Origin: Mucilaginibacter cryoferens | GTDB taxonomy: Bacteria; Bacteroidota; Bacteroidia; Sphingobacteriales; Sphingobacteriaceae | DNA length: 64,000 bases | NCBI RefSeq assembly: GCF_014205845.1 | Contig: NZ_JACHCR010000005.1 | Coordinates: 124,001-188,000, forward strand | Reading direction: 5' to 3' | Shown here: positions 17,901 to 26,705 of the stretch, piece by piece | Layout: the number at the start of each line of letters is the position of its first letter | How positions within the stretch are numbered: the stretch's first letter is position 1 | Translations under genes and position numbers: made by a program | Notes under the pieces: generated by a model | Seen by the model: the letters and a program-made list of their open reading frames with translations, nothing else | Databases searched by the model: none | What the model was told of the DNA's origin: nothing

Positions 17901-18105
17901 CACGAATGGCACGAATTGAGGCAAATTTCACGAATTGATTTACACGAATGGTACTAATCTTATCGAATTTCACAAATCTGCCTGAAGGTAAAATTCGTGA
18001 AATTCGATAAGATTAGTACCATTCGTCTTTTATAAAATTCGCCTCAATTTGTGATATTCGTGTTTATAAGATTTGTGAAATTCGCCTCAATTCGTGCCAT
18101 TCGTG
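17901..18105. repeat. Nested perfect inverted repeats (205 bp)
   Basis: The outer arms 17901-17922 and 18084-18105 are perfect 22-base reverse complements (CACGAATGGCACGAATTGAG core). An inner pair, 17944-17973 and 17997-18026, is a perfect 30-base inverted repeat. Between them ATTCGTG/CACGAAT words recur many times. The whole gap between the barrel gene and the ABC gene could fold into one long stem; it ends 6 bases before the -7 box of the next gene. Confidence 0.9.
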
Positions 18106-18110
18106 TTTAC

Positions 18111-18118
18111 TATCTTTG
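18111..18118 (+). promoter_or_regulatory. -7 box for ABC ATPase gene
   Basis: TATCTTTG matches TANNTTTG and lies 6 bases before ATG 18124, so the transcript would be leaderless or nearly so. No clear upstream TTTG; the upstream position lies in the inverted repeat. Confidence 0.45.
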
Positions 18119-18123
18119 CACCA

Positions 18124-19122
18124 ATGTCAGATACTCCTTTTTTGCAGGCAATTGCGGTAAGTAAAATATATCCCGGTAAACAGATGTCTGGTGTTAAAAC
18201 CACCAATATTTCTATCCAGCCCGGTAAAATAACGGCCATTATTGGCGAAAGTGGTAGCGGAAAAAGCACTTTACTCCGCCTGCTTTACGGCTTACTTTCT
18301 CCGGATGAAGGGGTTGTTAATTTTTTAGGCGAACGCATCTGGGGACCCGAAGAAAAACTGATACCAGGCCACAATGCCATGAAAATGGTTACCCAGCATA
18401 CCGATGACCTCAACCTTTTTGCCAAGGTATGGGATAACGTAGCGGCCATGCTACCCGCAACCGACCTTAAAGCCAAACAAGAGAAAACAGAGCAGGTACT
18501 AGAGCAGCTTAATATGCATCACATGGCAGATAAACGTGTGGCCGACCTAAGTGGTGGCGAGAAGCAACGCGTGGCCATTGCAAGGGCTATAATTACCCGT
18601 CCGCAGGTATTACTGCTAGATGAACCCTTTAACCAGGTGGATACCTCATTTAGAGAGGGGCTGCAACAGGATATTCGGCAGATAGTAAAGGAGACTGGTA
18701 TTACTGTGATCATGGTATCACATGATCCCGCCGAAGTATTATCAATGGCCGATGAATTGGTGGTTATTAAAAATGGCCAAATTGTAGAACAAGGCCATCC
18801 AAAATCATTATATCAACATCCACAACATTTATATACGGCCCAGCTATTAAGTAACTGCAACGTACTTACCGCCCGGGAAGCCCAAAATTGCGGCATTAAA
18901 ACTAATAAACATCACGTAGTAATATACCCCGAGTGGATCAAAATAAAACTTATCACCAAAACAAAAAACTGGGCTGTTAAGCAGGTACTGTTTAAAGGTT
19001 TTTATGAAGATCTGATACTCGAAAAGGATGGCATCCTGTTACGGGTAGTTAACGAAGAATCGGGTAGTTATAGTGAAGGTGATATGGTATCTGTAAGGTT
19101 TGGGAAGTTGCTGGAGTATTAA
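18124..19122 (+). CDS. ABC transporter ATP-binding protein (orphan)
   Basis: 332 residues. Walker A GESGSGKST, signature LSGGEKQRVAIARAI, Walker B VLLLDEPFNQVD and the switch histidine in MVSHDPAEV are intact. The C-terminal ~90 residues (HHVVIYPEWIKIKLI, FEDLI-like strands) resemble the regulatory TOBE-like tail of CUT1/Fe/polyamine importers. No permease or binding protein gene is adjacent, so the partner is encoded elsewhere. ATG 18124 is used since an earlier in-frame ATG (18094) is inside the inverted repeat and upstream of the -7 box. Confidence 0.85.
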   Translation: MSDTPFLQAIAVSKIYPGKQMSGVKTTNISIQPGKITAIIGESGSGKSTLLRLLYGLLSPDEGVVNFLGERIWGPEEKLIPGHNAMKMVTQHTDDLNLFAKVWDNVAAMLPATDLKAKQEKTEQVLEQLNMHHMADKRVADLSGGEKQRVAIARAIITRPQVLLLDEPFNQVDTSFREGLQQDIRQIVKETGITVIMVSHDPAEVLSMADELVVIKNGQIVEQGHPKSLYQHPQHLYTAQLLSNCNVLTAREAQNCGIKTNKHHVVIYPEWIKIKLITKTKNWAVKQVLFKGFYEDLILEKDGILLRVVNEESGSYSEGDMVSVRFGKLLEY

Positions 19123-19165
19123 ATTTGCATATTAATACCATTATCTAGGGCTGCCTCAAAAAAAA

Positions 19166-19951
19166 CTATCGCGCACCTTGTGCCCGGTTTAAACTCAACC
19201 CCCCATCAACTACTTGTGTTGTTCCGGTAATATAAGTGGCATCGTCCGAGGCCAAAAACAGAGCTACTTTTGCAACATCCAAAGGAGTGCCAGACACTTT
19301 TGCCGGAATACGCTCTTCCAAATTTTTGCGATAAACAAGATCGTCGATAGCCAGTTGATTCATTGGGGTAAGAATCATACCCGGAGCAATATTGTTTACT
19401 GTAATTTGCCTGTCTGCCAGTTCCATAGCAAGTGAGCGACAAAGACCTCTTATCGCCGATTTAGATGCACAATAATCCGTTTTTCCGGGACTTACAATCT
19501 CTTCGTGAATAGACGTAATATTAATAATTCGACCATAACCACCCTGTTGCAAACGATGCTTCACAAAGTTGCGGCAACAGAGAAATGTGCTAAACAAATT
19601 CGTTCTTACTGTATGTTCAAATTCTTGAAAACTAAGCTCATGTATGTATTTATCAGCACTCCTTACGCCAGCGCAATTGACAAGAATATCTATATGCGAA
19701 AATTGTTCAATGGCCTTAGCAAACAAAAAATCCACATTTTGCTCCTTACTTACATCGGCTTGTATAATGAAGCCGTCAGATCCGGCTTGTTTTACCTTTA
19801 ATAAGGTATTCTGGGCACCAGTTTCATCATTAAGATAAGTGATAACAACATTTGCACCGTTTAAAGCAAATTCAATGGCGATGGCCTCACCTATCCCCGA
19901 TTCTGCTCCGGTAACCAATGCCGTTTTTCCTATAAGCCTCTTTGTGATCAT
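19166..19951 (-). CDS. SDR oxidoreductase, glucose 1-dehydrogenase-like
   Basis: Short-chain dehydrogenase/reductase, 261 residues. It has the NAD(P)-binding TGAESGIGEA near the N-terminus, NCAGVRS, and the catalytic region INITSIHEE...YCASKSA containing Ser, Tyr and Lys. The SIHE segment and TGTTQVVDGGLSL end are close to glucose 1-dehydrogenases, but the substrate cannot be fixed from sequence. Single gene, convergent with the ABC ATPase. Confidence 0.88.
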   Translation of the reverse strand: MITKRLIGKTALVTGAESGIGEAIAIEFALNGANVVITYLNDETGAQNTLLKVKQAGSDGFIIQADVSKEQNVDFLFAKAIEQFSHIDILVNCAGVRSADKYIHELSFQEFEHTVRTNLFSTFLCCRNFVKHRLQQGGYGRIINITSIHEEIVSPGKTDYCASKSAIRGLCRSLAMELADRQITVNNIAPGMILTPMNQLAIDDLVYRKNLEERIPAKVSGTPLDVAKVALFLASDDATYITGTTQVVDGGLSLNRAQGAR

Positions 19952-20160
19952 AAATATCTCAGATCTGATTCCACTAAAATAGCATTAAGAACATCAATTA
20001 GCAATGCCTGATCGAATCAGCTTGCTGGCCTGCTTTTAGAAACCACATATTTAGTTTGTTCAATCGAGTAAAAAACACCTGAAACTTCACTAAATTAAAC
20101 TCACAGCTTAATTTATGTGTTATCACAAGTTACACTCACGGCAGCAATGAAAAGATTAAT

Positions 20161-21387
20161 TTAATTCTCGTTGATTAATATATCCTTAGCCATGATCATG
20201 GGTACGCTGATATATTTTTTCTCCATGTAGTTGATCACTTTCTCCAGTATCTCGCGCGATTCTTTATCCAAGCCCTGTACCTCATCGGCAAAAACAGAGT
20301 TGATGGCAGTATTGCGGATCTCTTTAATTTTCTCTGGTACCTGGCGCATGGCAACTTCAATACGGCGTTGTTTTAACTGGGTTAAAAACTCAGCTATATT
20401 TTGCTCAATAATACCTTCGGCGTGCACCAACTCGTGGTAGCGTTCCTGTAGATTACGTTTGGCAACTTCGTTAAGGGAATGTACTTCGATAAAGTTAACA
20501 GGAAATAGCTCTAAAACTTCGGGAGCGGTATCGTTAGGGATGGCCAGATCTACAATTGTTTTTCTGCCGGTTTCGCCGTTAAGCAGCGATTGATATATTT
20601 GGGTGGTGATGATAGGTTCAACTGCCGATGTGCAAGTGATAATGGCATCAAAACCTTTATTGTACGTTTTAAGTGCTTCCAGATCAAAAGCCTCGCCGTT
20701 TAGATCCTTTGCCAGTTCGGCAGCTTTAGAAACGGTACGGTTAAAAACAGCAAAGTTGCTGAATTTGTGCTTTTGCAGGTATTTAGAAATATTACGGTTC
20801 GTTTCGCCGGCGCCGATGATCAATACACGGGCGTTTGAGCAAAGGTTTAAATCTTTAAGCTTACGGTAAGCCAATGATACAACCGAAATTGGATTTTTTG
20901 AGATATTGGTATGGGTATAAACTTCTTTAGCGGTTTTAACCACGCAGTTCATAATCATGCGCATGCCATCGCCGGTTAAACCAGCTTCCCTGCAATGCTC
21001 GTAAGCTTTACGCAATTGGGATAGTATTTCTTTTTCGCCTACTATCAGGCTCTCTAATGAGCACGAAGTACGCAAAAGATGAATCATCGCCTCCTGATCT
21101 TCATAAATAGAAGCACCATCCATAAATGTGCTTAAGGAGTTTTCGCACAGCTCGGTATTAAAAGCTTCAATAAAGCGTTTGGCAAAGTCCTTATCAACCA
21201 CCTGGGGAGTAGTCATAACAAATTCCACACGGTTACATGTAGCAAGATAAAATATCTCCGGTATCCCAAATTGAGTTTTAACCTGTTGAAGCTTTTCGGT
21301 TAGATTTTCCTGGCAAACAACCAATCTTCCTATTTCCTTCAGTTCAATCTGTTTGTGTGTAAAAGCAATAACCTTTAAATACTTCAA
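20161..21387 (-). CDS. hemA: Glutamyl-tRNA reductase
   Basis: First enzyme of the C5 heme route: reduces glutamyl-tRNA to glutamate-1-semialdehyde, the substrate of HemL (8909-10279). The catalytic cysteine is in ATCNRVE (residue 51); SLIVGEKEILSQLRKAYEHC and the NADPH site VLIIGAGETNR follow, then a C-terminal dimerisation helix. The start is taken as TTG 21387 (LKYLKVIAFTHKQIEL), which fits the family N-terminus. A TTG at 21408 is also in frame but only 2 bases from a -7 box. It stands apart from the main cluster on the opposite strand. Confidence 0.93.
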   Translation of the reverse strand: MKYLKVIAFTHKQIELKEIGRLVVCQENLTEKLQQVKTQFGIPEIFYLATCNRVEFVMTTPQVVDKDFAKRFIEAFNTELCENSLSTFMDGASIYEDQEAMIHLLRTSCSLESLIVGEKEILSQLRKAYEHCREAGLTGDGMRMIMNCVVKTAKEVYTHTNISKNPISVVSLAYRKLKDLNLCSNARVLIIGAGETNRNISKYLQKHKFSNFAVFNRTVSKAAELAKDLNGEAFDLEALKTYNKGFDAIITCTSAVEPIITTQIYQSLLNGETGRKTIVDLAIPNDTAPEVLELFPVNFIEVHSLNEVAKRNLQERYHELVHAEGIIEQNIAEFLTQLKQRRIEVAMRQVPEKIKEIRNTAINSVFADEVQGLDKESREILEKVINYMEKKYISVPMIMAKDILINEN

Positions 21388-21409
21388 AGCAGTTTTAAAT
21401 TTGACCAAA

Positions 21410-21437
21410 CAAAAATATCACTATATATGGGATGCAA
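21410..21437 (-). promoter_or_regulatory. Probable hemA promoter
   Basis: On the minus strand TATTTTTG (21410-21417) matches TANNTTTG, with TTG 17 bases upstream (21435-21437). The implied transcription start lies just before TTG 21387, giving a very short leader. Confidence 0.4.
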
Positions 21438-21552
21438 TGTCAACCCTTTGTCAAACAGGAGTATTTAGAATGGTTATAAATTAGTAGAATTGACTCAAAA
21501 ACCACATTTAAATTGCTTAAAACGGTATTTATAAAAACAACGTATATATGTA

Positions 21553-21927
21553 ATGCGCATACTTAAAAACATTAGCCTTGTTGTATTAATAGCAGGTTAT
21601 ACCTTTGCCGGTATTAATCACTTCTGGCACCCGGGTGGTTATATTTCCATTATCCCCCGTTACATTCCTTACCCGGTTTTGATGAATACGCTGGCGGGCA
21701 TCTTTGAAATTTCATTTGCACTGATGCTCATTTGGCCGGGTGCAAGACCTTGGGCGGTTTACGGCATTATACTAATGCTGGCTGCTTTTTTACCGGTACA
21801 CATAGATATGGCCTTGCATGCACCACTTCAGGTGGGCAGTTTAAACGTAACACCCTTTACAGCCTGGCTTCGTGTTGCTTTTCAGCCGGCACTGATGCTT
21901 TGGGTTTGGTGGCACGCAAAAGCTTAA
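21553..21927 (+). CDS. DoxX-like small membrane protein
   Basis: 124 residues with four hydrophobic helices and the DoxX-like features of a conserved N-terminal FAGINHFWHP and IFEISFALMLIWP. No cofactor motif. Divergent from hemA, with 165 bases between the starts. Members of this group are uncharacterised; a redox or membrane role is usual speculation. Confidence 0.65.
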   Translation: MRILKNISLVVLIAGYTFAGINHFWHPGGYISIIPRYIPYPVLMNTLAGIFEISFALMLIWPGARPWAVYGIILMLAAFLPVHIDMALHAPLQVGSLNVTPFTAWLRVAFQPALMLWVWWHAKA

Positions 21928-21991
21928 CACCTGGCACCAAAACAAATTGGCCCTTTTTGTATTTATGCATACAGAAACCCAAAACTAATAT

Positions 21992-23518
21992 ATGGATCTG
22001 CAGAGTGTTGAAATGCGTAACCTGGAAGTACCGGATTACCAGGAGCTAAAAAAATCAATGAAATCGGCCTATATGGATATGGACGAGGACTATTGGGATG
22101 CCAATTCCATCAAAAAACTCATCAAAATATTCCCCGAAGGGCAGATATGTGTAACCGTAAACGATGTGGTGGTTGGCTGCGCGCTGGCTATTATGGTTGA
22201 TTACCAAAAATTTGGCGACAACCATACCTACAAGCAAATTACCGGCGACAGCACTTTTAAAACCCATACCGATAAAGGAGATGTGTTATATGGTATAGAT
22301 GTATTTATCCACCCCAATTACCGTGGCCTGCGCCTGGCCCGCAGGTTGTATGACGCCCGTAAAGCGCTTTGCGAAAAACTAAACCTGAAAAGCATTATCG
22401 CAGGTGGCCGTATCCCTAATTATCAAAAATTTCAGAACGATCTTACACCACGACAGTATATAGACAAGGTAAAATATAAAGAGATCTACGATCCTACCCT
22501 ATCTTTTCAGTTGGCCAATGATTTTCATGTACGTAAAGTACTACGTAATTATTTGCCAGAGGATAGCCGCTCTAAAGGGTTCGCTACACTGATTGAGTGG
22601 AATAATGTGTATTACGAAGAGGTAAGCACCGCCATTAACCATAAAACAGTTGTACGCATTGGCCTGGTACAATGGCAAATGCGCCCTTACAACAACATTA
22701 GCGAACTACTTAAACACGCAGAGTATTTTGTAGATGCCGTGAGCGATTACCAGGCAGATTTTATACTATTCCCCGAACTGTTTGGCACACCTCTGATGGC
22801 CGATTACAACCATATGGATAGTGCCAAAGCCATGCGCGAGCTGGCTAAATACACCCAACCCATCATTGAAGAATTTTCTAAACTGGCCGTATCTTACAAT
22901 GTAAACATCATAGCGGGCAGCATGCCCACCATTTACGAGGAATCGTTGTATAACGTATCCTACCTCTTCAGGCGAAATGGCAGCATGGAAGAGGTTTACA
23001 AAATCCACCCCACCCCTTCCGAAATTAGTTCGTGGGGTATCCGCGGCGGCGATGAGGTAAAAGTATTTGAAACCGATGCCGGTAAAATTGGCATTTTGAT
23101 CTGCTACGATGTGGAGTTTCCGGAGTTGTCTCGTATTTTAGCCAGCCAGGATATGCAGATCCTTTTTGTTCCGTTTTTAACAGATACACAAAATGGATAC
23201 AACCGGGTTAAGTTTTGCTCACAGGCCCGCGCCGTAGAAAATGAATGTTATGTAGCTATTGCGGGCTGCGTTGGCAACCTGCCCAATGTAAATAATATGG
23301 GTATCAGCTATGCGCAATCGGCAGTTTTCACGCCTTCCGATTTTGGCTTCCCTACCAACGGCATCCAATCTGAAGCCACCCCCAACAGTGAGATGATAGT
23401 AATTGCCGATGTAGACCTTTCCCTGCTGGATGAGCTGCATGAATATGGCAGCGTACAAAATTTAAAAGATAGAAGAACTGATCTATATAATATCACCTTT
23501 AACGGCAAAAAAGTATAG
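21992..23518 (+). CDS. GNAT acetyltransferase fused to carbon-nitrogen hydrolase
   Basis: 508 residues. The N-terminal ~210 are a GNAT domain (GIDVFIHPNYRGLRLARRLYDARK is the acetyl-CoA loop). The rest is a nitrilase-superfamily amidase with the triad visible: Glu in FILFPELFGTP, Lys in EVYKIHPTPSE and Cys in ILICYDVEFPELSR. Fusions of this type are known in bacteria; substrate unknown, with an amide that is formed or removed by the two halves an attractive idea. It is followed after 9 bases by an alpha/beta hydrolase and is probably co-transcribed with it. Confidence 0.88.
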   Translation: MDLQSVEMRNLEVPDYQELKKSMKSAYMDMDEDYWDANSIKKLIKIFPEGQICVTVNDVVVGCALAIMVDYQKFGDNHTYKQITGDSTFKTHTDKGDVLYGIDVFIHPNYRGLRLARRLYDARKALCEKLNLKSIIAGGRIPNYQKFQNDLTPRQYIDKVKYKEIYDPTLSFQLANDFHVRKVLRNYLPEDSRSKGFATLIEWNNVYYEEVSTAINHKTVVRIGLVQWQMRPYNNISELLKHAEYFVDAVSDYQADFILFPELFGTPLMADYNHMDSAKAMRELAKYTQPIIEEFSKLAVSYNVNIIAGSMPTIYEESLYNVSYLFRRNGSMEEVYKIHPTPSEISSWGIRGGDEVKVFETDAGKIGILICYDVEFPELSRILASQDMQILFVPFLTDTQNGYNRVKFCSQARAVENECYVAIAGCVGNLPNVNNMGISYAQSAVFTPSDFGFPTNGIQSEATPNSEMIVIADVDLSLLDELHEYGSVQNLKDRRTDLYNITFNGKKV

Positions 23519-23527
23519 TTTTGAGTA

Positions 23528-24358
23528 ATGATCAGAAAAGATAACTATACCCTTCCCGGCGCCAAAGGCCGACCTATGCTAATAGATGTTACCTATGACG
23601 ACGCTTTTAAAAACGCGCCGGTAGTGATCTTTGCGCATGGGTTTAAAGGCTTTAAAGATTGGGGCACCCATAATCTGGTAGCCAATTATTTTGCCCAAAA
23701 TGGCTTCAAATACCTCAAGTTCAACTTTTCGCATAACGGCACCACGCCCGATAATCCGCTTGAATTTACCGACCTGATAGCCTTTAGCGATAATACCTTT
23801 TCTATAGAACTGGAAGACCTTGGTACCATTATTGATTTTGCATGCAGCGGCTCGGGCATGGCAGCCGCCAGTGATGTTTATTTAATAGGGCACAGTATGG
23901 GCGGCGGCATCAGCATCATTAAATCGGCAGAAGATAGCCGGATTAAAAAACTGATAACCATGGCATCTATCTCGAGCTTTTATAACCTTTGGCCCGAAGA
24001 AATTGAAATACAATGGCGGTTGCAGCGTATTATTTACATGCCCAACAAGCGTACGGGCCAACAGATGCCGCTTAAATCAACCCTGTTGGATGATTTGGAC
24101 AATTATCCCAAACGCCTTGATATTTTGAAACAAGCAGGTAAAGTTAAACAGCCCTGGCTATTAATGCACGGCGATGCCGACCCAACCGTTCCCCTGAGTC
24201 ATGCCGAAGAGTTATATGCGGCACATCCCGATACAGAATTTGTTGTTTTGCCTGGTGGCGACCATACTTTCGGCGGCTCGCATCCTTATCTTAATGATGC
24301 CCTGCCTGCTTCGCTGATAACCTTTTGTGACACAGCAATATCATTTTTAAGCAAATAA
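23528..24358 (+). CDS. Alpha/beta hydrolase
   Basis: 276 residues. Oxyanion-hole motif FAHGFKGFKDWG, nucleophile Ser in LIGHSMGGG, acid Asp in HGDADPTVP and His in GGDHTFGGSHP complete the triad. No signal peptide, so cytoplasmic. Resembles dienelactone-hydrolase/peptidase-like hydrolases of unknown substrate. Likely in one transcript with the GNAT-nitrilase gene. Confidence 0.85.
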   Translation: MIRKDNYTLPGAKGRPMLIDVTYDDAFKNAPVVIFAHGFKGFKDWGTHNLVANYFAQNGFKYLKFNFSHNGTTPDNPLEFTDLIAFSDNTFSIELEDLGTIIDFACSGSGMAAASDVYLIGHSMGGGISIIKSAEDSRIKKLITMASISSFYNLWPEEIEIQWRLQRIIYMPNKRTGQQMPLKSTLLDDLDNYPKRLDILKQAGKVKQPWLLMHGDADPTVPLSHAEELYAAHPDTEFVVLPGGDHTFGGSHPYLNDALPASLITFCDTAISFLSK

Positions 24359-24434
24359 AACCATGGAGCACAATCAATCGTAACTTTTTTGTGTTAAAAC
24401 AATCACAACCTGCATAAGTACTATAATTGTTTCC

Positions 24435-25430
24435 ATGAGTTTACAATCATCCCATAAAAAGGGCAAAAAATACATTAACGTTATACCTACCGACGAGGCC
24501 GGCTTTGGTAAAATGATTCCCATACTGCGTGAGTATATGGGCAATAAAGCCGAAAACACACCTAAAAAACAAGTAGGACCATTTAATACTGATATCAGCA
24601 TTTATAACGAGCTGCCCGAAAGTGGCCTGCGCATTACCTGGGTGGGCCATTCCAGCATATTAATTGAAATAGACGGCAAGCGCATTTTAACCGACCCTGT
24701 TTGGGGCGATAGAGCTTCGTTTTCCAAACACTTCGGTCCAAAGCGTTTTTTTAAACCACCAATCGCATTAAATGATCTGCCAACTTTGGATGCCGTTATC
24801 CTGTCGCATGATCACTACGACCATTTGGATAGGGATACCATCAAGTTCTTCGCCGGTTCCGAAATTCCTTTTTATTGCTCGGTAGGTGTAGGCCAATACC
24901 TTGCAAAATGGGGTATACTTAAAAATTTCATCTTCGAAATGGATTGGGGCGATAGCGCGCTAATAGGTAACGAGGTGGTTATTACTTCTACCCCATCAAG
25001 GCATTTTTCGGGCCGGGGAGTAGTTAACCGCAATGAAACCCTTTGGGCAAGTTTTGTAATAAAAGGCCCAAAACACAATATCTATTTTGGTGCCGATTCT
25101 GGCTGGTCGCCAAGCTTTGCCGAAATTGGCGAAGCATTTGGTCCGTTCGATTTAACCATGCTGGAAATTGGGGCCTACGGCAAATATTGGCCGGATATAC
25201 ACATGGGGCCAGATCATGCTTCAAACGCGCATATCGCCCTTAAAGGCAAATTAATGATGCCTATACACTATGGCACTTTTAACCTGGCACCACACGCCTG
25301 GTACGAGCCTGCCCAACGTTTAGAGAAATTTGCCAAAGAAAAGAAAATAGACCTTTTTATGCCGGAGCCAGGTAAACCTACCCAAGTAAAAGGCGCTTAT
25401 AACTCAGCCTGGTGGAAGAAATTTATGTAG
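24435..25430 (+). CDS. MBL-fold metallohydrolase (NAPE-PLD/UlaG-like)
   Basis: 331 residues. Metal-binding SHDHYDHLD, with further ligands in STPSRHFSGRG, FGADSGW and MPIHYGTFNLA. The pattern THW-x-GH...DPVWGDRAS is typical for the group that includes N-acyl-phosphatidylethanolamine phospholipase D and bacterial RomA-like proteins. Lipid phosphodiesterase activity is possible but not shown by sequence. Confidence 0.85.
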   Translation: MSLQSSHKKGKKYINVIPTDEAGFGKMIPILREYMGNKAENTPKKQVGPFNTDISIYNELPESGLRITWVGHSSILIEIDGKRILTDPVWGDRASFSKHFGPKRFFKPPIALNDLPTLDAVILSHDHYDHLDRDTIKFFAGSEIPFYCSVGVGQYLAKWGILKNFIFEMDWGDSALIGNEVVITSTPSRHFSGRGVVNRNETLWASFVIKGPKHNIYFGADSGWSPSFAEIGEAFGPFDLTMLEIGAYGKYWPDIHMGPDHASNAHIALKGKLMMPIHYGTFNLAPHAWYEPAQRLEKFAKEKKIDLFMPEPGKPTQVKGAYNSAWWKKFM

Positions 25431-25492
25431 CTACAATTTGAGCTATCACGCAACTAAATTGTAAATTGCTTTATCATTTCAACCTCAATTTT

Positions 25493-25807
25493 ATGAAGCG
25501 TATAGTAATAGTAGCCTACAGGCCCAAACCCGGCAAAGCAGCAGCGCTAAAGGAGCTTACCAAAACACATGTACCCCGCCTAAAAGCAGAGGGGTTGGTA
25601 ACAAATAGAGAGGCCGTAATTATGGAAGCCGCCGATGGTACTATTGTAGAGGTTTTTGAATGGCTTTCGGCCGAAGCTATCAAACAGGCACATGCCAACC
25701 CGGTAGTACACCAGCTTTGGGCCGAATATGCCGAAGTGTGCGATTATGTAAATCTGAATAGTCTTGCCGAGGCCCAAAATATGTTTGCCGAGTTTAGCCC
25801 GGTATAG
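25493..25807 (+). CDS. ABM/dimeric alpha-beta barrel protein
   Basis: 104 residues, start at ATG 25493 (KRIVIVAYRPKPGKAAAL); an earlier in-frame ATG would add an unlikely leader. The sequence fits a ferredoxin-like dimeric alpha-beta barrel of the antibiotic-biosynthesis-monooxygenase type (EVFEWLSAEAIKQAHANP). No function can be given. Confidence 0.6.
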   Translation: MKRIVIVAYRPKPGKAAALKELTKTHVPRLKAEGLVTNREAVIMEAADGTIVEVFEWLSAEAIKQAHANPVVHQLWAEYAEVCDYVNLNSLAEAQNMFAEFSPV

Positions 25808-25923
25808 TTAATACCGGTAGTTTGTTTTTAACAGATGTGCACAACAAAGTGCATATTTGATTGTTGTTTGGTTTCCGAATTAACAAATAACGCGGATATT
25901 CACACATAAAAATATTACTAACG

Positions 25924-26319
25924 ATGAAATTGAAACTTGTACTGGTTTTAGGAATTTTTACCTTTTGCTGCTCTGAACAAAGAGCTATTGCCCAAACAAA
26001 AAAGGATACCGATAGTAAAGTAGCCTCCGCACATTTAAAGGAGGTATTACCGGAGTTTCCGGGAGGGCAGGGTAAATTAGATGAGTTTATCAAATCAAAA
26101 TTGCACCCTGTAAAAGGAGTATCGGGCAAAAAAGTGATCGTTTATTTTGTTGTAGAGAAAACCGGTAAATTAAATCATGTTAAAGTTATAAAAGGCCTTA
26201 CTGCCGAAGCCAACAAAGAAGCGGTACGCGTAATTAAGCTTTCGCCAAAGTGGAAACCAGGTTCGCTAAATGGTGTTGCCCGCAGAGCTTCTTATAGTTC
26301 GCCTGTTGTTTTCATTTAG
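25924..26319 (+). CDS. Secreted protein with TonB C-terminal domain
   Basis: 131 residues. N-terminal signal (KLKLVLVLGIFTFCC...AIAQ; the Cys pair could make it a lipoprotein), then a TonB C-terminal domain: VIVYFVVEKTGKLNHVKVIKGL and AVRVIKLSPKWKPGSLNG. It lacks the Pro-rich spacer and transmembrane anchor of true TonB, so it is probably a TonB-domain orphan. A strong terminator follows. Confidence 0.75.
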   Translation: MKLKLVLVLGIFTFCCSEQRAIAQTKKDTDSKVASAHLKEVLPEFPGGQGKLDEFIKSKLHPVKGVSGKKVIVYFVVEKTGKLNHVKVIKGLTAEANKEAVRVIKLSPKWKPGSLNGVARRASYSSPVVFI

Positions 26320-26333
26320 TAAATTTTTAAAGC

Positions 26334-26367
26334 AAAAAAGGCCGACCTGTTATAAGTCTGCCTTTTT
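26334..26367 (+). terminator. Rho-independent terminator after TonB-domain gene
   Basis: AAAAAGGC plus GAC pairs with GTC plus GCCTTTTT across a 9-base loop, with a T tract; as it is A/T-flanked it may serve both strands. Located 15 bases after the stop codon. Confidence 0.75.
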
Positions 26368-26705
26368 CTATTATAAATCCAATATATAATGAAGCCCGTT
26401 GGCGGCCGCTTGTTTTTGTAGCAGTTGTTACCCATATAGTTCTGTTTACGTTAATACCAATTACCTGTAAATAATGGTTAAAATTTGATAGGTTTCAAAG
26501 TACAGTTGCAATAACCTGCTCTTTATTAACTCTATGTTTTGCTTTTTCATAACTGTTGTTGTTGATTGATAAGTCAAAGGTACTGCGGATACAGAGGCAC
26601 ATCAATCTCAATAAATCGGTTTTAACAACCAATTTTTCCGGTAGTATATTATTACCGTCAGCCAATAGTCATAACGCTGGTTTTGAATGATAAAGAAGGG
26701 GCAGT
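26368..26705. other. Intergenic stretch, nothing recognised
   Basis: About 340 bases between converging genes. I see no credible ORF, RNA gene or repeat of note. Confidence 0.4.
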
